Source of the DNA: Myroides odoratus | Lineage (GTDB): Bacteria > Bacteroidota > Bacteroidia > Flavobacteriales > Flavobacteriaceae | Direction of reading: 5' to 3' | Length of the DNA: 64,000 bases | Assembly (NCBI RefSeq): GCF_001549985.1 | Contig: NZ_LROZ01000016.1 | Coordinates: 5,001-69,000 of the forward strand | Shown: positions 60,425 to 64,000 of the stretch, one piece after another | How the letters are laid out: each line of letters opens with the position of its first letter | How positions within the stretch are numbered: position 1 is the stretch's first letter | Notes under the pieces: model-generated | Seen by the model: the letters and a program-made list of their open reading frames with translations, nothing else | Databases searched by the model: none | What the model was told of the DNA's origin: nothing | Made by a program: the position numbers and the translations under genes

Positions 60425-61591
60425 GTGAGTAAAGGTTTTTTATCCCTGTTTAAAGAAGAGTTTAAGCGAATGCTGACCACACCTCGAATTTTGGTGTTGA
60501 TTCTCAGTATTCCACTTTTGCTATTTCTATATTATGGGGCTTTGTTACAAGAAGGGGTTTCTCGAGATTTACCTGTAACAATCCTCGATTTAGATAAAAG
60601 TAGTACTTCACGTAAATTAGCGAGTTTTATTGATGCTAGTTCTGCCATGCAAATTGTTTATGAAGTAAATGATGAGCTAGAAGGACAAAAAACGGTGCGT
60701 CGAGGGGATTCTTTTGCTTTAATTATCATACCCAAAGATTTTCAGAAAAACGTTCAGAAAGGAGTAAAAACCAATGTAACGTGTTATTATAATGGGCAAT
60801 ATTTATTACCTGCAGGGTTAATTCAACGCGATTTTCAAACGGCAGCGGGGTATCTTGCAGCTGGAGTTCGAACAATATCTTTAGAGCAAGGTGGATTAAC
60901 ACCGAATCAAGCACTAGCAGCTGTTGCACCCATCAAAGTGGAAGAGCATGTACTCTTTAATCCATACACCAGTTATGAATATTATTTAGGTTTAGCTTTT
61001 ATGCCTATGGCCTTGCAAATTATTATGTTGGTCGTATCGATTTACGTTTTTGGTGTGGACTTAAAATACAGAAAAGGAAAAGAGTTACTGGAACGCGCCA
61101 ATAATAAGATTTGGGTTGTGGCTATCGCTAAGATTTTGCCCTATACCTTAATCTTTATGGTACTGGGCTTGTATATGAATAGTTATGTATTCTATAAATT
61201 GAGTATGCCTTTCAAAGGGAATTTCTTTATGCTCAATGCGTTTTTCTTCTTGTTTATTTTGGTTTGTCAAAGTATGGGCTTCTTTCTAGCATCTGTGATG
61301 AATAGCTTGAGGATTGCTTTAACAATAGGTGGAGCTTATGCTGCAGTAGCTTTTTCTTTTGCAGGATATACATTCCCTCCAGAAGGAATGAGTGGATTTG
61401 TAAGGGGGGTAAATTATGTATTTCCCTTTCATTCTTATATGCGCTTTGTTGTGAATTATGCCATTCGAGGGATTTCATTTAATGCTGAACAAGTAGGATA
61501 TTTAATTGCTTTTGCTGTATTTATCTGTTTAGGATTAATCGGAATTCCGTTTTATTATAAAAAATTACAGAAAGGAGGCTATGATGCTTAA
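60425..61591 (+). CDS. ABC-2-type transporter permease 1
   Basis: A 388-residue membrane protein of the ABC2_membrane_3 (YhhJ/YbhS-like) type: one N-terminal helix (LVLILSIPLLLFLYYGALL), a long extracytoplasmic domain (about 45-180), then five C-terminal helices including 'LAFMPMALQIIMLVVSIYVFG'. Start codon GTG 60425. It overlaps the next permease by 11 nt. No ATPase subunit is encoded in the cluster, so either a separate ATPase is used or these proteins work in another way. Confidence 0.87.
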   Translation: MSKGFLSLFKEEFKRMLTTPRILVLILSIPLLLFLYYGALLQEGVSRDLPVTILDLDKSSTSRKLASFIDASSAMQIVYEVNDELEGQKTVRRGDSFALIIIPKDFQKNVQKGVKTNVTCYYNGQYLLPAGLIQRDFQTAAGYLAAGVRTISLEQGGLTPNQALAAVAPIKVEEHVLFNPYTSYEYYLGLAFMPMALQIIMLVVSIYVFGVDLKYRKGKELLERANNKIWVVAIAKILPYTLIFMVLGLYMNSYVFYKLSMPFKGNFFMLNAFFFLFILVCQSMGFFLASVMNSLRIALTIGGAYAAVAFSFAGYTFPPEGMSGFVRGVNYVFPFHSYMRFVVNYAIRGISFNAEQVGYLIAFAVFICLGLIGIPFYYKKLQKGGYDA

Positions 61592-62789
61592 GCGATGTAT
61601 AGAAAATTGGGCTTTGATTATCGAATCGTGTAAACGAGAGATTCAAATGATTTTTAAGGATTCAGCTATTGTAATTACCTATATTGTTTGTGTACTTCTA
61701 GTTGCTTTTGTGTATTCCTATGTGTATTCGAAAGAGGTTATCACAGAATTACCCGTAGCGATTGTCAATCAGGATCAATCGAAAATGAGTTTTCAAATTG
61801 ACCGCATGTTGGATGCAACGCCTCAGCTCAACGTAGAGTTGCGTACAGCGAGTATGGATTTGGCACATGAAGCATTTTACCAAGAAAAGATCAAAGGGAT
61901 TATTGTGATTCCAGAGCATTTTGGAAGAGATTTACAAAAGGGAAAAGTACCTACACTTGGTGCTTATTGTGATGCTTCTTATATGCTATATTATAAGCAA
62001 ACCCTAGGAGCTGTTATGCTTACAGCAGGAACTTTAGGCGGACAAGTTGAAGTGAATAAGATGATGGCTGGAGGGATGCCTATGAAACAGGCAGCAGCGA
62101 GTAGACGTCCATTTGATGTTACAGCAAAGCCTTTGTTTAATATTAATGGAGGTTATGCTACCTTTCTGATGCCCGCTGTATTCTTGATTGCGATTCAGAC
62201 ACTACAGCTAAATGGAATGGGGATTTTAGCCGGTACTTTACGAGAAAAAAGAAGTTTTGGACAAGCCTTTGCTTATGCAACAGGACGTTTTTCTAATTTC
62301 TTCTTGACTTTAGGGCGAAGTTTAGCCTACCTGATCCTTTCGATGTTGATGATGTGGATTGTACTCGGTGTTGTAATGCACCTGTTTACTTTTCCACAAC
62401 GCGGAAATCTAATGGAAGTAACGCTGTTTTTGGTTCCATTCTTACTAGCGGTTTCCTTTTTAGGGATGACCTTAGCGAATTGTTTCAAACACAGGGAAGA
62501 TTCAATCATGACCATTACACTTTTTTCAATTCCAACTTTGTTGATGACTGGTTTGTCTTGGCCAACAACGGCTTTCCCAACGGCTATTAAGGTCATTTCC
62601 TTTTTTGTCCCTTCTACTGTTGGTACGAAAGGTTTTGTCGCGCTCACTCAGTTTGGAGCATCATTACAGGATATCAAGGATTTGTTTTTGCAGATGTGGT
62701 TGGTGTGCCTCTTTTATTTTATGTTGGCCATCTGGACAAATTGGCGCTTAAGAAGAAAAGAAGGGGAAACCATTTCCCAAGAGATATAA
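61581..62789 (+). CDS. ABC-2-type transporter permease 2
   Basis: A 402-residue relative of permease 1 with the same layout: N-terminal helix, extracytoplasmic domain with 'PVAIVNQDQSKMSFQIDRMLDATPQL', and a C-terminal membrane block. The two presumably form a heterodimer. Translation is coupled through an 11-nt overlap with the first permease (ATG 61581 or 61584). Last gene of the exporter unit; a shared terminator follows. Confidence 0.87.
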   Translation: MMLKRCIENWALIIESCKREIQMIFKDSAIVITYIVCVLLVAFVYSYVYSKEVITELPVAIVNQDQSKMSFQIDRMLDATPQLNVELRTASMDLAHEAFYQEKIKGIIVIPEHFGRDLQKGKVPTLGAYCDASYMLYYKQTLGAVMLTAGTLGGQVEVNKMMAGGMPMKQAAASRRPFDVTAKPLFNINGGYATFLMPAVFLIAIQTLQLNGMGILAGTLREKRSFGQAFAYATGRFSNFFLTLGRSLAYLILSMLMMWIVLGVVMHLFTFPQRGNLMEVTLFLVPFLLAVSFLGMTLANCFKHREDSIMTITLFSIPTLLMTGLSWPTTAFPTAIKVISFFVPSTVGTKGFVALTQFGASLQDIKDLFLQMWLVCLFYFMLAIWTNWRLRRKEGETISQEI

Positions 62790-62790
62790 A

Positions 62791-62822
62791 AAAAATAGGA
62801 TCGTGTAAACGATCCTATTTTT
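62791..62822. terminator. Bidirectional terminator at the exporter end
   Basis: A perfect 13-bp stem (62791-62803 with 62810-62822), 6-nt loop. Its right arm contains the stop codon of the convergent gene at 62815. Confidence 0.88.
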
Positions 62823-63654
62823 GTATAGTTAATTGATAAATTGACGTTGGTAGTTCCGGATTATCTGGGTCTGTACACAAGAAGAAGGAAACTTCTTTTT
62901 TGTTGTTTTTATACACAGTTATGCCCTCAAATTTTTGATCTGTACTAATGGTCTTGGTCTTTTCAACTTTCATTTTCTTGGTATTGATTTTTCCGACAAT
63001 AGAACCTTTGATTTCGCCATCTGCATAGGTAGAACTAGAATCTTCCGCTGTTGCAATAAAATAAAGATCTCGATCCACTAAAACGGCATCTGTAAACCCA
63101 GTTTGAACTTGATCTAATTTTGGTAACTTCATGGGAGTATAGGTAATTCTAAAATTATCCAAGATACTTTCTCCTGTTACAACAAATACTCCATTTTGTT
63201 GTTTAGGTCCATTCCCGCGATTGAAAAAATACCACGTCTCGGCATCGTACACCACACCTTCAATATTAAAATCAGCATCGTCCATATGGGCAAAGGCTTT
63301 CATAGATTCATATAATAGTTCCAACGATTGTTTGCTTACTGGTTCATTCGTCATTTGATGGATTTCATATAAATCAGTTCGATTGGGCTTTGAACCTGAA
63401 CCAAATAAATAGTAATTAATTCCATCAAAGGTCATGGATTCTAAATCTGGTTTGTCTGCTTTTGCAATATGTTCTTGGCCGATATAATCGTCAGTAAGCG
63501 CTGTTTTGTTTAATTGTTTGGACGGTATATCATAGTGATATAAGTAAGAACTATCGTCAGCAATTAAATGAAGTTTGTCTTCGGCATAGTACAAACCAGA
63601 TGCCGCACTTAGGCCAATAATATGATAGAGGAACTCTAATGTCAGTTTTCTCAT
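62815..63654 (-). CDS. Beta-propeller-like protein of unknown function (DUF6929-like)
   Basis: A 279-residue soluble protein without a clear signal peptide. It has repeated strand patterns such as 'SGLYYAEDKLHLIADDSSYLYHYDI', 'ESMTFDGINYYLFGSGSKPNRTDLYEI', 'IEGVVYDAETWYFFNRGNGPKQQNGVFVV' and 'KFEGITVYKNNKKEVSFFLCTDPDNPE', indicating a small beta-propeller. This looks like the DUF6929 group; function unknown. Stop codon falls in the terminator hairpin shared with the permease operon. Confidence 0.72.
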   Translation of the reverse strand: MRKLTLEFLYHIIGLSAASGLYYAEDKLHLIADDSSYLYHYDIPSKQLNKTALTDDYIGQEHIAKADKPDLESMTFDGINYYLFGSGSKPNRTDLYEIHQMTNEPVSKQSLELLYESMKAFAHMDDADFNIEGVVYDAETWYFFNRGNGPKQQNGVFVVTGESILDNFRITYTPMKLPKLDQVQTGFTDAVLVDRDLYFIATAEDSSSTYADGEIKGSIVGKINTKKMKVEKTKTISTDQKFEGITVYKNNKKEVSFFLCTDPDNPELPTSIYQLTIQK

Positions 63655-63716
63655 GGTTACTTGAATTGAATTTTATAAATTTAATACATCCGAATTACTT
63701 AATGAATTAAATTGAT

Positions 63717-64000
63717 ATGAGTTTTGAAAATAAATATAAGGCAACAGGGAAAACGAAACTGGCAAAGTTAGCTACGGTTCCCGATTTTGAATTGAGCCCT
63801 AAAAAAGCCATACGTAAATTAGAAGAAGTAAGTAGGCATTTGAGTAAATTTCAAGAATTGATGTATGCACATAATCGCTACAGCTTTTTGATTTGCATTC
63901 AAGGGATGGATACGGCGGGTAAAGATAGTTTGATACGAGAAGTGTTTAAATCGTTCAATGCTAGGGGAGTGGTGGTGCAGAGTTTTAAGAAACCCACTTC
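63717..64000 (+). CDS. PPK2-family polyphosphate kinase (3' end outside window)
   Basis: The first 94 residues are present. 'SRHLSKFQELMYAHNRYSFLICIQGMDTAGKDSLIREVFKSFNARGVVVQSFKKPT' carries the Walker A-like GMDTAGKDS of polyphosphate kinase 2 / polyphosphate:nucleotide phosphotransferases, which use polyphosphate to phosphorylate AMP, ADP or GDP. Start at ATG 63717. The subgroup cannot be assigned from this fragment. Confidence 0.87.
   Translation, partial: MSFENKYKATGKTKLAKLATVPDFELSPKKAIRKLEEVSRHLSKFQELMYAHNRYSFLICIQGMDTAGKDSLIREVFKSFNARGVVVQSFKKPT

Overview
The window is chromosomal DNA of a low-GC member of the Bacteroidota, most likely family Flavobacteriaceae; the genus (Myroides-like) is my guess. 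The family call rests on many TTG-N19/20-TAnnTTTG promoters (the Bacteroidota -33/-7 type), the cluster udk / septum initiator / two methylmalonyl-CoA-mutase-like genes, a long NusB followed by a DUF1573 lipoprotein and YajC, FeoA-FeoB, and lipoproteins and signal peptides of flavobacterial style. Most of the window is housekeeping and transport, with convergent genes closed by strong hairpin terminators.

Layout. 0-12 kb: Zn/Cd P-type ATPase, MATE pump, OmpW-like porin, CoA-binding protein, sodium:solute symporter, recR, feoAB, SanA-like protein, RNA helicase. 12-16 kb: two mutase-like genes that both lack a cobalamin domain, a FtsB/DivIC-like protein and uridine kinase. 16-28 kb: siderophore-interacting protein, nusB-DUF1573-yajC, gap, lipA, DUF4261, nhaA, a second RNA helicase, NlpC/P60 hydrolase, thiolase, then a tRNA-Ser/Pro/Arg cluster.

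28.25-34.26 kb is the clearest accessory region. A perfect 54-bp direct repeat, made of the 3' end of tRNA-Arg plus its terminator, brackets about 6 kb. Inside are one lipoprotein-like gene with a proline/glycine-rich linker and a C-terminal JAB/JAMM-like motif (E..HxH..SxxD), followed 5 nt later by seven tandem paralogues of a roughly 150-residue secreted protein. I read this as a candidate effector-immunity cassette on a small tRNA-targeted island without its own integrase. The lipoprotein start lies behind an A7 tract that puts it one base out of frame, so the gene may be phase-variable or broken.

34-64 kb: CDGSH protein, AraC regulator, PEBP, a divergent HxlR/nitroreductase pair with fully overlapping promoters, hydrolases, lytic transglycosylases, mtaB, an orphan peptide-binding lipoprotein, a LytTR response regulator with a propeller histidine kinase, two ABC-F proteins, a lone trpB behind a Trp-codon attenuator, HxlR plus MFS exporter, a TolC-HlyD-permease-permease exporter and the start of a PPK2 gene.

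Other non-coding structure: two copies of a ~161-bp MITE-like element, each sitting directly in the T tract of an intrinsic terminator (17201 and 41538), and degenerate heptamer repeat arrays in three intergenic gaps (2491, 37455, 39285), two of which run across a stop codon.
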